Of a stretch of 64,000 nt of DNA, positions 20,435 to 29,902 are shown piece after piece (positions within the stretch are counted from its first letter, which is position 1; the number at the start of each line of letters is the position of its first letter). The DNA is from Alteromonas confluentis (GTDB taxonomy: Bacteria; Pseudomonadota; Gammaproteobacteria; Enterobacterales; Alteromonadaceae). The stretch lies in assembly GCF_001757105.1 (NCBI RefSeq), contig NZ_MDHN01000010.1:185811-249810 (forward strand), given 5' to 3'. A program made the position numbers and the translations under genes. The notes beneath the pieces were generated by a model, which was not told the origin of the DNA, did not search any database, and saw nothing but the letters and a program-made list of their open reading frames with translations.

Positions 20435-21271
20435 ATGCAAGAATACACTGGCTCTTTGAGCAAAATGAAAGTCTCGGTGAATGACGAACACCAGGTGCAA
20501 TACACTCTGGCCATTGGTGACCACCGCGTTGACATGAACAGCCTGATTGGCAGCGAGATAACGCTAACGTCAGCAGGTGAAATTCGTTGCGTACATTGCG
20601 ACAAGAAAACCAAAAAGAGTTTCAATCAGGGCTACTGCTACCGCTGTTTAATCACCCTTGCACAGTGTGACAGTTGCATTATTAAACCGGAACTCTGCCA
20701 CTATCATGAAGGTACCTGCCGTGAACCGGAATGGGGCGAAACCCACTGCCTGAGTGATCATTTTGTGTATTTGGCCAACACCGGCAATTTGAAAGTGGGT
20801 ATTACCCGCCACGTCAGCGATGCCATATCGAGTCGTTGGATGGATCAAGGCGCATCGCAAGCACTGGTGTTCTTAAGAGTGAAAGACCGGCTTACCAGTG
20901 GCTTGGTGGAAACCCTGTGTAAACAGCATATTGGTGATAAAACGAACTGGCGAACCATGTTAAAAGGTACGCCGGAACAGCAGGATCTTGAGGCATTGAA
21001 AACGGCGTTGTTGGAAAAAATTGATGCGGGCCTTGATGAGATCCGCCAGCAACATGGACTGGATGCAGTAAGCGAGGCGGCGACGCCTGCTGTGGAGATT
21101 AACTATCCCGTAGACACCTACCCGGTGAAAATTAAATCGATTAACCTGGATAAAACCCCCGCGTTTACCGGTGTACTAACTGGTATCAAAGGGCAGTATC
21201 TAATGCTCGACGAAGATCGGGTCATTAATATCAGAAAATATTCAGGTTATCAGGCAACGCTTTCCGTTTAA
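20435..21271 (+). CDS. DUF2797 family zinc-ribbon-like protein
   Basis: A 278-residue protein of the DUF2797 family, common in gammaproteobacteria but of unknown function. The central region (about 50-105) has a dense Cys/His set: CVHC, CYRC, CDSC, C-x-Y-H and C-R-E-P. This set could hold two zinc ions. The following segment (HFVYLANTGNLKVGITR) resembles a GIY-YIG-like nuclease core, which is suggestive only. It is the last gene of the ansA unit and is followed by a strong terminator. Confidence 0.85.
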   Translation: MQEYTGSLSKMKVSVNDEHQVQYTLAIGDHRVDMNSLIGSEITLTSAGEIRCVHCDKKTKKSFNQGYCYRCLITLAQCDSCIIKPELCHYHEGTCREPEWGETHCLSDHFVYLANTGNLKVGITRHVSDAISSRWMDQGASQALVFLRVKDRLTSGLVETLCKQHIGDKTNWRTMLKGTPEQQDLEALKTALLEKIDAGLDEIRQQHGLDAVSEAATPAVEINYPVDTYPVKIKSINLDKTPAFTGVLTGIKGQYLMLDEDRVINIRKYSGYQATLSV

Positions 21272-21357
21272 GAGCGTTTTACGTCTCTCTGGCTAATTCT
21301 GTGGTCATTTTCCGTCAGGAATTACAGTAGCCTCATAAATCGAAGCTGTGTATACGA

Positions 21358-21391
21358 AAAAAGCGACAATCACTGTCGCTTTTTATTTTTT
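21358..21391. terminator. Bidirectional terminator
   Basis: An 11-base perfect stem (AAAAAGCGACA / TGTCGCTTTTT) with a 5-base loop is flanked by A and T tracts. It lies between the converging DUF2797 gene and the minus-strand operon ending at 21391. Confidence 0.92.
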
Positions 21392-21639
21392 TACAATCCA
21401 TCTTCCGCACTGACTAATTCGTAGATACGCACGAACTCATCATCCAGCGAGTTGTTCGGCATGCTTTGCCCTGCTCTGTTGTACCAGTAACGGGCGTTAG
21501 GCATATCACCTTCCTGACGGTGCAGAAACCCATGTATGAGGCAGGAAAACGCATCATCAAAGTTTTCTACCATATCATGAGATTTCTGCCAGTTACCCTG
21601 GCCGGCTTCATTCAGTGCCTGTAAATGAAAATCCGCCAT
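21391..21639 (-). CDS. Small conserved hypothetical protein
   Basis: An 82-residue helical protein I cannot assign to a named family. The start is placed at ATG 21639, which overlaps the upstream stop (TAATG) and has GAGGAG 8 bases before it; a GTG at 21648 is too close to that ribosome site. The sequence has Trp/Tyr-rich helices around ARYWYNRAGQ, suggesting a single TPR-like helical pair (inference). It is the last gene of a five-gene minus-strand run that includes the DUF349 protein, and it ends at a bidirectional terminator. Confidence 0.75.
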   Translation of the reverse strand: MADFHLQALNEAGQGNWQKSHDMVENFDDAFSCLIHGFLHRQEGDMPNARYWYNRAGQSMPNNSLDDEFVRIYELVSAEDGL

Positions 21640-21857
21640 TAATGACACTCCTCGCCACCCATTTCCCGGGCAATATCGTCGAGTTTTGCTGCAGTGTCAT
21701 CAAAACTGCCATCGGCGTAGCGATATTTGATGAGCACATGCTGCGCACTTCGACCACGTTTTACCACCAACTCTTTCGCATCGAAGTGTTTTACTGTGTT
21801 TAGAAACCGGTAAGCATTGGGCTCGGTCTCAAAAGCAAACTCTACTTGCACTAGCAT
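21639..21857 (-). CDS. Small conserved hypothetical protein
   Basis: A 72-residue acidic and basic mixed protein, not recognised. It begins with a beta-like stretch (MLVQVEFAFETEP) and has a second strand-like segment around HVLIKYRYADGSF. The fold is probably alpha/beta. It has TAATG overlaps at both ends, with the DUF349 gene upstream and the 82-residue gene downstream, so translation of all three is likely coupled. No signal peptide, membrane segment or cysteine cluster is present (one Cys near the C-terminus). Confidence 0.72.
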   Translation of the reverse strand: MLVQVEFAFETEPNAYRFLNTVKHFDAKELVVKRGRSAQHVLIKYRYADGSFDDTAAKLDDIAREMGGEECH

Positions 21858-24652
21858 TAACGCACTCCCTTCAGTACCACTGCATTTTCCTGCACCGTAC
21901 TTAGGATAATCGCCATTCGTTGCAACTCATCAGCTTGCGGTACGCCACAGGCTAACCAATTAGCAACAGAATCAGAGAAAGAATCTTCGTCACCCCTTTC
22001 CAAACGGGCAGCCATTAATGACAACTGAACGTCACGACGCTCTTGCATCAATGCTGCAGTGGCGGGGATGTCTAGCTGAATTTCAAGAACATGGGCATAC
22101 CAACTACGGCTATTTGCGGGTTTTGTCGTGTTACCGGAAATCGCCAACCGCCATGTTTTAGGCAGCGCGTCCCAACTGTCGGCATCCTGTGGTTTAACAG
22201 ACCCATCAGACCAGATCGCTAATACTTCAACCAGCGCAATTATTGCGCCCCGTCGATCATCCAGCGCATTTTCTTGCAACTGGCTGTCCACACTACGGCG
22301 GAGCTTTTCAATACGTTGCTGGATCACAGCCTGCTTGCGGCTGTCCAATGTTTTCATGGTGTCAATGAGCGGCACAAGTGCGGCATCAACGGCCTCAGGC
22401 TGTTGGTGCACCGAGCGGCTTATGGTTTTAATCTGCTCGAGTAAACGCTCAACTTCATCACTTTGTTGCTTCTGCTGCGCTTGTCGAACCGATTTTACCT
22501 CGTTAAAGAGCTTGTCGTTTACCTCTTTAAACGCTTGCCATAAACGTGTTTCATAACGCTTGCCGGCATGCCCTATTGTCTTCCAATGCTGTTGCAATTC
22601 CTGTGCTCTGGCTGCACTTTGTTGCAAATCATCACTCTCAGCAAGGGCTTTGGCTTCGTCTATCACCGCCTGCTTTTTACTGCGGTTATCAGCAAACCAA
22701 GCGGTTACACGTTCGTTAATCGGTGCAAGTGCCGTATCCCAACGCTTTTTAAGGCGGTTATATTTGTCTTTTTCTACCGTACCGGCATCACGCCAGCGCT
22801 GTTTCAGTTTTTCAAGCTGTCTGGACAAAGCGGCAATGTCATCTTCCTGTGAAGACAGCGCGCTAAGCGACTGAATTAATGCTTCACGGACTTCAGCAGC
22901 TTCAGCCCGTTGACGCTCTTGTTCTGCATAGAATTCACGACACGGCGCAAAGGCGGCTTCAAGTGCGTTATCGAAAGCCTGGTCCTGCTCATCTTTTGGC
23001 TGTCCAACAGAAAGCGATTGCCACTGTTGGCGTAGCTGCCTGATATTTTCTGCACGGGCTGGAATATCGTCAGTCGGACTGGCTGCTAACTGCTGTGCCT
23101 GTTCCAACATGGCGGGTTTACGTGGCGCGGCCAGATAACTTTGCCAGCCTTCAAGACGGGAAATTTGTTCACTAACCTGACTAAAGCGTCGGCTAAGTTG
23201 TTCCTGCCCGCGTTCGTCTAACGATTGGTAAGCGGTTTCCAGCTCACTAAAACGACTCATGGCAGCACGATAACGCCCAGAATCGACAAGATTTGTGATT
23301 AGCGATAATAATCGACGACACTGCTTTAAGCCTTGCTCGGCCTGTGCGCGGGCTGCTGTTTCGTGTTGCTTTTGGCTACGCGATACCGCCCCCCACCGCT
23401 TACGCCAGCTATCGCTGACCGGATACACTAAATTGTCTGATTCAGCCCACTGCTTTTTCAACCCCTGCCATTCATCAGCAGGTAATGGCCCAGAGGTTTC
23501 AGTGCTAAGTGCTTCTGCGCGTTTAAGCACATCCAGCAAACGTGTGGCAATTTGCTGCTGGGCAGAAAACATGTCCAGCTGGGTAATGAGATCAGAGATA
23601 GTTTGTTGCAGTTGACGATGTTCCCGCGTATCAGGATTACTCGCAAAATGAGTTAAGGTGTTTTCAAGGTCGCGCACCTGGCCATTCACCGACTCAACAT
23701 CCTGTAGCGTAGCTTCACACAGGCGTTCGGTATACAACCATTTCACCTTTGCTTTCGCATCGTCTACCTGCTGTAAGAATGCCTGACGGGACGCCTCGGC
23801 TTCACGGGCAGCGGATTCTGCTTTCCACACAGCTTCCAATTTATGATGATGGCGACTGACTTTATCTTCTAGCCGTTCCCGCTTTTCGATTAATGTAGAA
23901 CGTACGTCCTCATTAAGCACATCAAGGTGTTCATCCTGCGCAGCCAATTCTTGTCGACAAGCAGAAAGACGTGCATCAACATCATTGAAGTCGTGTCGGT
24001 CGGTCAGGGCTTGCAGCTTGGATAATGTCAGCGTGTAAGCCTGTTCGAGCTGTTTCGGCTTTTCTGCCGCTTCAGTAAGCAAAGAAAGCTTGTCATTAAT
24101 GCGCTGACTTAACGCTGCATCATTGGTTTTCTTCAGCAACCTGTTTAAAAATGGGATATCTGCTGCATCAGTAATGATTTGCTGTTGCACACCTGCAGAG
24201 GCATGACGACTGTAAAATTGTAGCGTGAAATCACTACGCCCAATTTTTGCCAATAATGACAACACGAGATCGTCACCGAGTGGCGCATTCTGCTGGGATT
24301 CCAGCACTTTTTTTACAAGTTCAACCGGTGCCTGCTTGATCAGGTACTCGGCTTTTTCCTCGGCTGAAATTTCGGTACTGGTAGGGTTGCCAACGACATC
24401 CTCCACCCGACTAACAGCACGACGCCGTAGTTTGGCGTCATTCGCCGTCTGCGACATTTTTAGCCAAAGCGGAAAAGAATCCAGTTTCTCTAATGCCGCC
24501 AGGCTGACATCACAGTCATCATCGTTAAACGCAAGCTCGTGCAAGGTGGCGCGTTCTGTCGCTTTTTCCGGTGATAATTTGGCGATGGCCTGTATACGTT
24601 TCTCTGGATTGGGACTGCTGTGCGCGGGTGGAAATAGTCGACTAAATATCAT
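21857..24652 (-). CDS. Large DUF349 coiled-coil repeat protein
   Basis: A 931-residue, almost entirely helical protein with repeated DUF349 segments. These can be seen as recurring W-x(5-6)-G and LxxxW units (for example LKKQWAESD, LRQQWQSL, LKQRWRDAG, LQQHWKTIG). The N-terminal 150 residues resemble HEAT-like helices. There is no signal peptide or membrane helix, so it is cytoplasmic. DUF349 proteins are widespread in gammaproteobacteria and of unknown function. A scaffold or nucleic-acid-associated role is conceivable, but nothing here proves it. It overlaps the DUF1315 gene upstream by 11 bases and the 72-residue gene downstream by one base. Confidence 0.88.
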   Translation of the reverse strand: MIFSRLFPPAHSSPNPEKRIQAIAKLSPEKATERATLHELAFNDDDCDVSLAALEKLDSFPLWLKMSQTANDAKLRRRAVSRVEDVVGNPTSTEISAEEKAEYLIKQAPVELVKKVLESQQNAPLGDDLVLSLLAKIGRSDFTLQFYSRHASAGVQQQIITDAADIPFLNRLLKKTNDAALSQRINDKLSLLTEAAEKPKQLEQAYTLTLSKLQALTDRHDFNDVDARLSACRQELAAQDEHLDVLNEDVRSTLIEKRERLEDKVSRHHHKLEAVWKAESAAREAEASRQAFLQQVDDAKAKVKWLYTERLCEATLQDVESVNGQVRDLENTLTHFASNPDTREHRQLQQTISDLITQLDMFSAQQQIATRLLDVLKRAEALSTETSGPLPADEWQGLKKQWAESDNLVYPVSDSWRKRWGAVSRSQKQHETAARAQAEQGLKQCRRLLSLITNLVDSGRYRAAMSRFSELETAYQSLDERGQEQLSRRFSQVSEQISRLEGWQSYLAAPRKPAMLEQAQQLAASPTDDIPARAENIRQLRQQWQSLSVGQPKDEQDQAFDNALEAAFAPCREFYAEQERQRAEAAEVREALIQSLSALSSQEDDIAALSRQLEKLKQRWRDAGTVEKDKYNRLKKRWDTALAPINERVTAWFADNRSKKQAVIDEAKALAESDDLQQSAARAQELQQHWKTIGHAGKRYETRLWQAFKEVNDKLFNEVKSVRQAQQKQQSDEVERLLEQIKTISRSVHQQPEAVDAALVPLIDTMKTLDSRKQAVIQQRIEKLRRSVDSQLQENALDDRRGAIIALVEVLAIWSDGSVKPQDADSWDALPKTWRLAISGNTTKPANSRSWYAHVLEIQLDIPATAALMQERRDVQLSLMAARLERGDEDSFSDSVANWLACGVPQADELQRMAIILSTVQENAVVLKGVR

Positions 24653-24932
24653 CCTGACTGAACCGGGCTATGGTGTTTTCATCTTGTTCCGCCTGAAGTG
24701 CTTCACGGAACTCTCTTTTACTTTTGTGCACAATTTCACCGGCTTCATTCACCGTCATGTGCTCAGAGGATTTTTCAATTTTTGATTGATAAAGCAATAC
24801 GGCCTGCATACAACTTTCGCGTTGTTCTTCTGACAACACTGTGCCATCAGGCCATTTCCCGGTTTCGACAGCCTGACGGAGGCGCGTGTACACCTCTGGT
24901 GTCATGGCTGAGAGTAATGCATCTATATTCAT
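24642..24932 (-). CDS. yeaC: DUF1315 (YeaC-like) family protein
   Basis: A 96-residue protein resembling E. coli YeaC (DUF1315), with MTPEVYTRLRQAVETGKWPDG near the N-terminus and a helical C-terminus. The function is unknown. It overlaps the zinc-ribbon membrane gene upstream by ATGA (24929-24932) and the DUF349 gene downstream by 11 bases. The overlaps make coupled translation of the run likely. Confidence 0.88.
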   Translation of the reverse strand: MNIDALLSAMTPEVYTRLRQAVETGKWPDGTVLSEEQRESCMQAVLLYQSKIEKSSEHMTVNEAGEIVHKSKREFREALQAEQDENTIARFSQDDI

Positions 24933-25258
24933 GAATTAAATCGTTTCACAATAACTAATCTGACACGGTTGATAACATACCACACAAAGCCTAACACTGT
25001 GGCAGTAATCGCAAGGTTGTGCTGCATATCACCAGGCTGAGTACCGCCCCAATACATAAAGCCGAAACCAGCCACAAACAGCAATACAGCCAGTAGTGAC
25101 TGATTTTGAATGCTCTGCTGTTTTTTGTAACGCTGAAGACTCTGTTTTCTCAGAATATCTTCAGCAGAGGCATCGCCTACCTGAAATCCGCAATGCGGGC
25201 ACACGTCGGATTTATCCGAAATCTTCTTATTACACGCTGGACAATCTGTTAATGCCAT
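24929..25258 (-). CDS. Zinc-ribbon membrane protein
   Basis: A 109-residue protein. A zinc ribbon at the N-terminus (CPACNKKI ... CPHCGF, four Cys) is followed by a basic Gln/Lys-rich linker and two membrane helices (about 53-71 and 83-101). The topology suggests a cytoplasmic zinc ribbon anchored in the inner membrane. I recognise no specific family beyond this layout. It is the first gene of the five-gene run containing DUF1315 and DUF349 proteins. Confidence 0.78.
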   Translation of the reverse strand: MALTDCPACNKKISDKSDVCPHCGFQVGDASAEDILRKQSLQRYKKQQSIQNQSLLAVLLFVAGFGFMYWGGTQPGDMQHNLAITATVLGFVWYVINRVRLVIVKRFNS

Positions 25259-25334
25259 TATTGCTCCTGTACGTTTATTTTGCTGCTTACATCTTCGTCA
25301 TGTTGTTCAGTCGTCGATGACAAACGCATTGTGC

Positions 25335-25362
25335 AAAAAAGGGCACCAACGTGCCCTTTTTC
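25335..25362. terminator. Terminator after the AGCS symporter gene
   Basis: An 11-base stem (AAAAAGGGCAC / GTGCCCTTTTT) with a CAAC loop lies just beyond the stop codon of the symporter gene on the minus strand. The symmetric A/T flanks allow function in either direction. Confidence 0.88.
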
Positions 25363-25377
25363 GTTATCTGGCTGACT

Positions 25378-27042
25378 TTACTTATCGTCGCGGACCCGCG
25401 TCCAATATTCATCAACCGTCTGCTTCATTTCCTTGCTTAGCATTACTATACCAAACAGGTTAGGCAGTGTCATAACAACAATCGCTACAGCCGATAATGC
25501 CCATACCAGTGTGGTATCTGAAAACGATGCCCACACAAAGCCTGCCACGTAAATGACTCGGTATGGCATCACAGAGCGTGGCCCAAGCAGATAAGTCATG
25601 GCACGGTCGCCGTAGTACGACCAGGCTATTGCCGTAGAGAAGGCAAACAACATCAAGCCAATAGACACAATGTACTGACCAAAGCTGCCGAAATAGCCAC
25701 GGGTAAAGGCTATAGTGGTGAGTGCCGCCGAGTGCACCAGTGATTTACCAGACACTTCAAGGTTGGCTTTTACTGGCTTGCCGTCTTTAATTTGAAGTGT
25801 TCCTGTGTAGGCGTCTTCATCACCTAATGAGTAATTCACATCTTCGGCAATTGAACGGGCGTTAATCAGCGTAAAGCCTTCACTTACCGCGGTACCGTTA
25901 ACCACCGAAATAGGACCGGTGTAGTTCTCAACACCACTGTCCTCAATGTCATTGAGGTACTTGTACAGCGCTTCTTTGTCAGCTGGATTGTCGTCTGCAT
26001 AAACACCTTGAACAAAGTACATGTCTGAACGATCGAAGACATTCTGGTGTTTTTCTTTCCACACACCAGACGACAAAATAACCAGACCGGTGACAGTACA
26101 AATCAGAATGGTATCGATGAAAGGCTCCAGCAGTGACACCATACCTTCCGATGCCGGCTCGCTGGTACGTGCCGCGGCGTGCGCAATTGGCGCCGAGCCC
26201 TGACCCGCCTCGTTAGAAAACAGTCCTCGGTTAACACCACGGTTAAATGCATAGGCTAATGATGCACCAAGGAAACCACCCGCCGCTGCTGAACCGCTAA
26301 ATGCATCACCAATAACCGCAGCGAAAGATGGCCCAATGTTCTCCGCATTCGCGAAAATAACCGCAAGGGCACCAATCAGATAAATAACCGCCATAATAGG
26401 AACAATTTTCGAGGTAAAAGCAGCAATACGCTGAATACCACCTAAAATAACCAAGGCCAGTAATATACCCAGTACACTACCCACTACCAGTGGGTCAAAA
26501 CCGAATGTCGCTTCAATACTCTGCGCAATACCATTACTTTGCGGCAGGTTACCGGTACCGAAAGAACTGACTACGGTGGCGATAGCGAACGCCACTGCCA
26601 GCCATTTCATGTTAAGACGACGGTCCATGTAATACATAGGACCACCCGCCATGGTGCCGTCTTCCGTTTTAACACGGTATTTGTGCGACAGGGTGACTTC
26701 CACAAATTTTGTGGTCATACCCAAAAATGCGGTTGCCCACATCCAGAACAGTGCTGCAGGACCACCTAAGAATATGGCAAATGCCACACCGGAAATGTTA
26801 CCTGTGCCCACAGTACCAGACAGTGCAGTCGTTAATGCACGGAAGTGTGTGGTATCCCCTTCCTCGCCGTCCTTGTCATACTTGCCGGTTACTACCAGCC
26901 ATGCATGTTTAAAGAAACGGATTTGTGGAAATTTAAGATAAACCGTGAAAAATAGACCAACCCCAAGCAGTACGAAGGGGAACCATGGAGCGCCCCCAAG
27001 CATGCCATCAAGTGACGTTAAGAAATTATACAAGCCTTCCAA
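25378..27042 (-). CDS. Alanine/glycine:cation symporter (AGCS) family protein
   Basis: A 554-residue inner-membrane transporter that should import Ala or Gly with Na+ or H+. AGCS features are an N-terminal membrane helix, [24 protein letters not shown] and [25 protein letters not shown]. Typical members have about 450-500 residues. This one carries an extra hydrophilic insert of about 100 residues (about 325-430, rich in Asp, Tyr and Asn) before the last membrane helices. The insert lies between intact transport segments and is not a frameshift. The substrate cannot be fixed from sequence. It has its own terminator. Confidence 0.92.
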   Translation of the reverse strand: MEGLYNFLTSLDGMLGGAPWFPFVLLGVGLFFTVYLKFPQIRFFKHAWLVVTGKYDKDGEEGDTTHFRALTTALSGTVGTGNISGVAFAIFLGGPAALFWMWATAFLGMTTKFVEVTLSHKYRVKTEDGTMAGGPMYYMDRRLNMKWLAVAFAIATVVSSFGTGNLPQSNGIAQSIEATFGFDPLVVGSVLGILLALVILGGIQRIAAFTSKIVPIMAVIYLIGALAVIFANAENIGPSFAAVIGDAFSGSAAAGGFLGASLAYAFNRGVNRGLFSNEAGQGSAPIAHAAARTSEPASEGMVSLLEPFIDTILICTVTGLVILSSGVWKEKHQNVFDRSDMYFVQGVYADDNPADKEALYKYLNDIEDSGVENYTGPISVVNGTAVSEGFTLINARSIAEDVNYSLGDEDAYTGTLQIKDGKPVKANLEVSGKSLVHSAALTTIAFTRGYFGSFGQYIVSIGLMLFAFSTAIAWSYYGDRAMTYLLGPRSVMPYRVIYVAGFVWASFSDTTLVWALSAVAIVVMTLPNLFGIVMLSKEMKQTVDEYWTRVRDDK

Positions 27043-27110
27043 GACGAGTTCCCCTCAATACTTTTGTTGTTATCAATACTATTGTTGTTATGTATGTTGC
27101 GTGATTATTA

Positions 27111-28238
27111 TTATCGCAGTTGTGACACTACCGCACGTACGGCAACGAGTAAATCTTCACCGAGTTGACGACAGCGTTGCACGGACCAGCCATAAACTGG
27201 GTCCGGTAAATTTTTATTATCTTTAAAAGGCATTTCGAGCGTGTAAGCCAGACAGTCGAATTTCTCGCCTACCGCATTTGACGCAACAGTGAGGTTTGCT
27301 TGGCCAGGTTCGTCTTTGGCATAACCAAACTCGTCCTGGAATTCAGGCGTGGCCAACAGCAATGCAGATTTGAATGTGTTTTCAAGGTGCGCCAGTCGCT
27401 CTGAGTAACATGGAATACCCTCACTACCAGCAACAAAGTTGTAAGGCAGTGCCTCATCGCCGTGGATATCCAGATACATGTCCACACCGGTTTCAGCCAT
27501 GGTATTCAATACGTACAATACCTCCGGGCTCTTTTCCGCTGACGGCGTGGCCCACTCGCGGTTCAAGTTTGTTCCTACCGCATTGGTACGCAGATGACCT
27601 CTTGCAGAACCATCCGGATTCATATTCGGCACCACATAGAAAACGGCTTCATCGAGCAATTGTCTGGCAAGCCCGTCTTGTTCATCAAGCAAGCGATAAA
27701 TAAGGGCTTCAGCACACCACTCTGCCATGGTTTCTCCTGGATGTTGGCGGGCCGTGATCCAGATTTTCTTTTTCGTGGGCTCTTCTTCACCAATAACCAA
27801 CAGGTTCATATCACGACCGTCGAGGGTTTCGCCCAGGAAACGGTGCTCACAGCGCAGCGACATTTGTGCATCGCCAACGAGATCGAGGTGGCGTTCGTAG
27901 CTGTAGGGAATGAAATAAGCGAAATAAATGGAAGACTGTTCGGGAGTGAAACTGAAGGTAAGGTTATCGCCGTCGAATTCACTGTTTACCCGGAACCAGG
28001 TCTGACGGTCATAGGATGCCAGTACATCATAATCTTTCCAACCACCGGGATATGCAGACTTCGCTAATTCAGAGATAGTGATATTGTGTGTTTCAAATAC
28101 GTCACCAAACAAACGGAAGTGAAACCACTGGTAGAAATCGGATTGATTGTCTTTGTTGATACCCAGAACGATGTTGTCTGGAGAGTCGGCTTTGATTACG
28201 CGAATGTTGCCGCTGTCGAATTGACTGGAGATATGCAT
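27111..28238 (-). CDS. M14 family zinc carboxypeptidase (cytosolic carboxypeptidase-like)
   Basis: A 375-residue metallopeptidase. A beta-sandwich N-terminal domain (1-135) precedes the M14 catalytic domain. The zinc ligands are visible as HPGETMAEW (HxxE) and the His of DIHGDE. The substrate-binding segment is NMNPDG ... RTNAVGTNLNREW, and the general-base Glu is expected near LEMPFKDN. This layout matches the CCP-like subfamily (M14D) found in many marine gammaproteobacteria. There is no signal peptide. The substrate is unknown; bacterial members have no tubulin to process. Confidence 0.9.
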   Translation of the reverse strand: MHISSQFDSGNIRVIKADSPDNIVLGINKDNQSDFYQWFHFRLFGDVFETHNITISELAKSAYPGGWKDYDVLASYDRQTWFRVNSEFDGDNLTFSFTPEQSSIYFAYFIPYSYERHLDLVGDAQMSLRCEHRFLGETLDGRDMNLLVIGEEEPTKKKIWITARQHPGETMAEWCAEALIYRLLDEQDGLARQLLDEAVFYVVPNMNPDGSARGHLRTNAVGTNLNREWATPSAEKSPEVLYVLNTMAETGVDMYLDIHGDEALPYNFVAGSEGIPCYSERLAHLENTFKSALLLATPEFQDEFGYAKDEPGQANLTVASNAVGEKFDCLAYTLEMPFKDNKNLPDPVYGWSVQRCRQLGEDLLVAVRAVVSQLR

Positions 28239-28401
28239 GGTACTGTCGTGCCCTTATATTTTTGCCGCTTAATTTAGCATAGACAGCCTTGTAAATACCA
28301 TGTTTAACATCCCTGCAACGACTATTCTGTCTGAGTTTTGTGCAGTTCGTTCATTGGTCAGACCATGGAATAAGAGTACCTCGCCATTTGTACACCAGGC
28401 A

Positions 28402-28436
28402 TAAAAAAACCGGTGCAACCAAATGGCAGCACCGGT
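28402..28436 (-). terminator. Terminator after the long GAPDH-like gene
   Basis: On the minus strand the stem ACCGGTGC / GCACCGGT (12-base loop) is followed by TTTTTTTAT. It lies about 20 bases after the stop of the gene at 28457. Confidence 0.82.
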
Positions 28437-28456
28437 AATAACGCCTGCGTTACAAC

Positions 28457-29902
28457 TTATGCAGGTAACGTTGGGAAAGTGATCCCCGCCATGTCACGTA
28501 CTACGCGTAGAACCTGACAGCTGTAGCCAAATTCGTTGTCGTACCATACGTACAGGGTTAAACGATTTTCAGCCACGATGGTCGCTTGCGAATCCACCAC
28601 ACTGGCAGCCCGTGAACCGACTAAATCGGTAGAGACGATTTCTTTACTTGCGGTGTAATCAATTTGATGTTGCAAGGTAGAAAACAGCGCGGTGTCGCGA
28701 AGAAATTCGTTAACGGCTAACTTATCGGTAGACGTTTTTAAATTCAGATTCAAAATCGCCATCGACACATTAGGGGTAGGTACACGAATCGCATTGCCTG
28801 TGAGTTTGCCAGCCAACTTGGGATAGGCTTTCGCCACGGCTTTTGCAGCACCGGTTTCGGTGATAACCATGTTAAGTGGTGCAGCTCGGCCTCGACGGTC
28901 AGCTTTATGGTAGTTATCAATCAAGTTTTGATCGTTAGTGAAACTGTGTACCGTTTCCACATGACCTGACTCAATACCGTATTCTTCGTCCAGTGCTTTC
29001 AGTACTGGCGTAATCGCATTGGTCGTACAACTCGCAGCAGATAGAATGGTATCTGAAGCCAACACATCTTCGTGGTTCACGCCATGCACGATGTTCTTGA
29101 TATCGCCTTTACCCGGCGCCGTCAGTAGTGCTTTGGCTGCACCTTTCGACTTCAGGTGCAAACCTAAACCGTCGCGGTCACGCCACATACCCGTGTTATC
29201 AACAACAATGGCATTGTTGATACCGTATTTGGTGTAATCCACTTCATCCGGGCTGTTAGCGTAAATAATTTGAATAAATGAGCCGTTTGCTTTGATTGCC
29301 TGGCGTTCGTGGTCAATAGTAATGCTGCCATTGAATGGGCCATGCACAGAGTCACGACGCAGTAAGCTGGCGCGCTTTTCAAGGTCACCCTCTTTACCAC
29401 CACGGACAACAATGGCGCGCAAACGCAATTTGTTCGCTTTACCCTGTCTTTCGATAAGCAAACGGGCAAGTAAACGACCGATACGTCCAAAGCCATACAG
29501 CACCACATCTTGTGGCACTTGCTCGTCGTCTTTATTAACCACGTCACCCAACTTTTCAGCCAGATAGGCGTCGAGATCTTTTTGATCCACCGCGCTGCCG
29601 TAATTGAAATCGAATGCAAGCTTACCAATGTCAATTTGAGATGGCGCCAGAGACATAGTGGTAAGGGCTTCTAGGATTGGAAAGCTCTCACGTAAACGCA
29701 GCTTGATGCCTTCATGAAGACGAACCTTACGGTGAGCCTTAATGATATCAATCACGCTCGCGCCCAGTAATGAACGACCGTAGACTGATACTTCCACTGA
29801 ATGGTTTCTGTAGAGTTTACCTACCAGTGGCAACATCATTTCAGCGTATTCCTGACGCTCCTGCCAGCTGCTTTGCAATTCCTGTTCAAACTGTTGATTC
29901 AT
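28457..29902 (-). CDS. Long glyceraldehyde-3-phosphate dehydrogenase-like protein
   Basis: A 481-residue protein. The C-terminal 350 residues are a GAPDH domain: a Rossmann segment with [14 protein letters not shown], the catalytic Cys in SAASCTTNAITP, SFTNDQN and the terminal WYDNEFGYSCQVLR. The N-terminal 125 residues are an extra domain absent from canonical GapA (331 residues, also in this window at 39245). Long GAPDHs of about 480 residues occur in Vibrio, Shewanella and Alteromonas. A gluconeogenic or alternative-cofactor role has been considered for such second copies, but sequence alone does not decide. It is a single gene with its own terminator. Confidence 0.9.
   Translation of the reverse strand: MNQQFEQELQSSWQERQEYAEMMLPLVGKLYRNHSVEVSVYGRSLLGASVIDIIKAHRKVRLHEGIKLRLRESFPILEALTTMSLAPSQIDIGKLAFDFNYGSAVDQKDLDAYLAEKLGDVVNKDDEQVPQDVVLYGFGRIGRLLARLLIERQGKANKLRLRAIVVRGGKEGDLEKRASLLRRDSVHGPFNGSITIDHERQAIKANGSFIQIIYANSPDEVDYTKYGINNAIVVDNTGMWRDRDGLGLHLKSKGAAKALLTAPGKGDIKNIVHGVNHEDVLASDTILSAASCTTNAITPVLKALDEEYGIESGHVETVHSFTNDQNLIDNYHKADRRGRAAPLNMVITETGAAKAVAKAYPKLAGKLTGNAIRVPTPNVSMAILNLNLKTSTDKLAVNEFLRDTALFSTLQHQIDYTASKEIVSTDLVGSRAASVVDSQATIVAENRLTLYVWYDNEFGYSCQVLRVVRDMAGITFPTLPA

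Noticed and set aside
22128..22874. Two plus-strand frames (142 and 104 codons) opposite the DUF349 gene
   Set aside because: Antisense shadows of helical, Gln/Glu-rich coding sequence.
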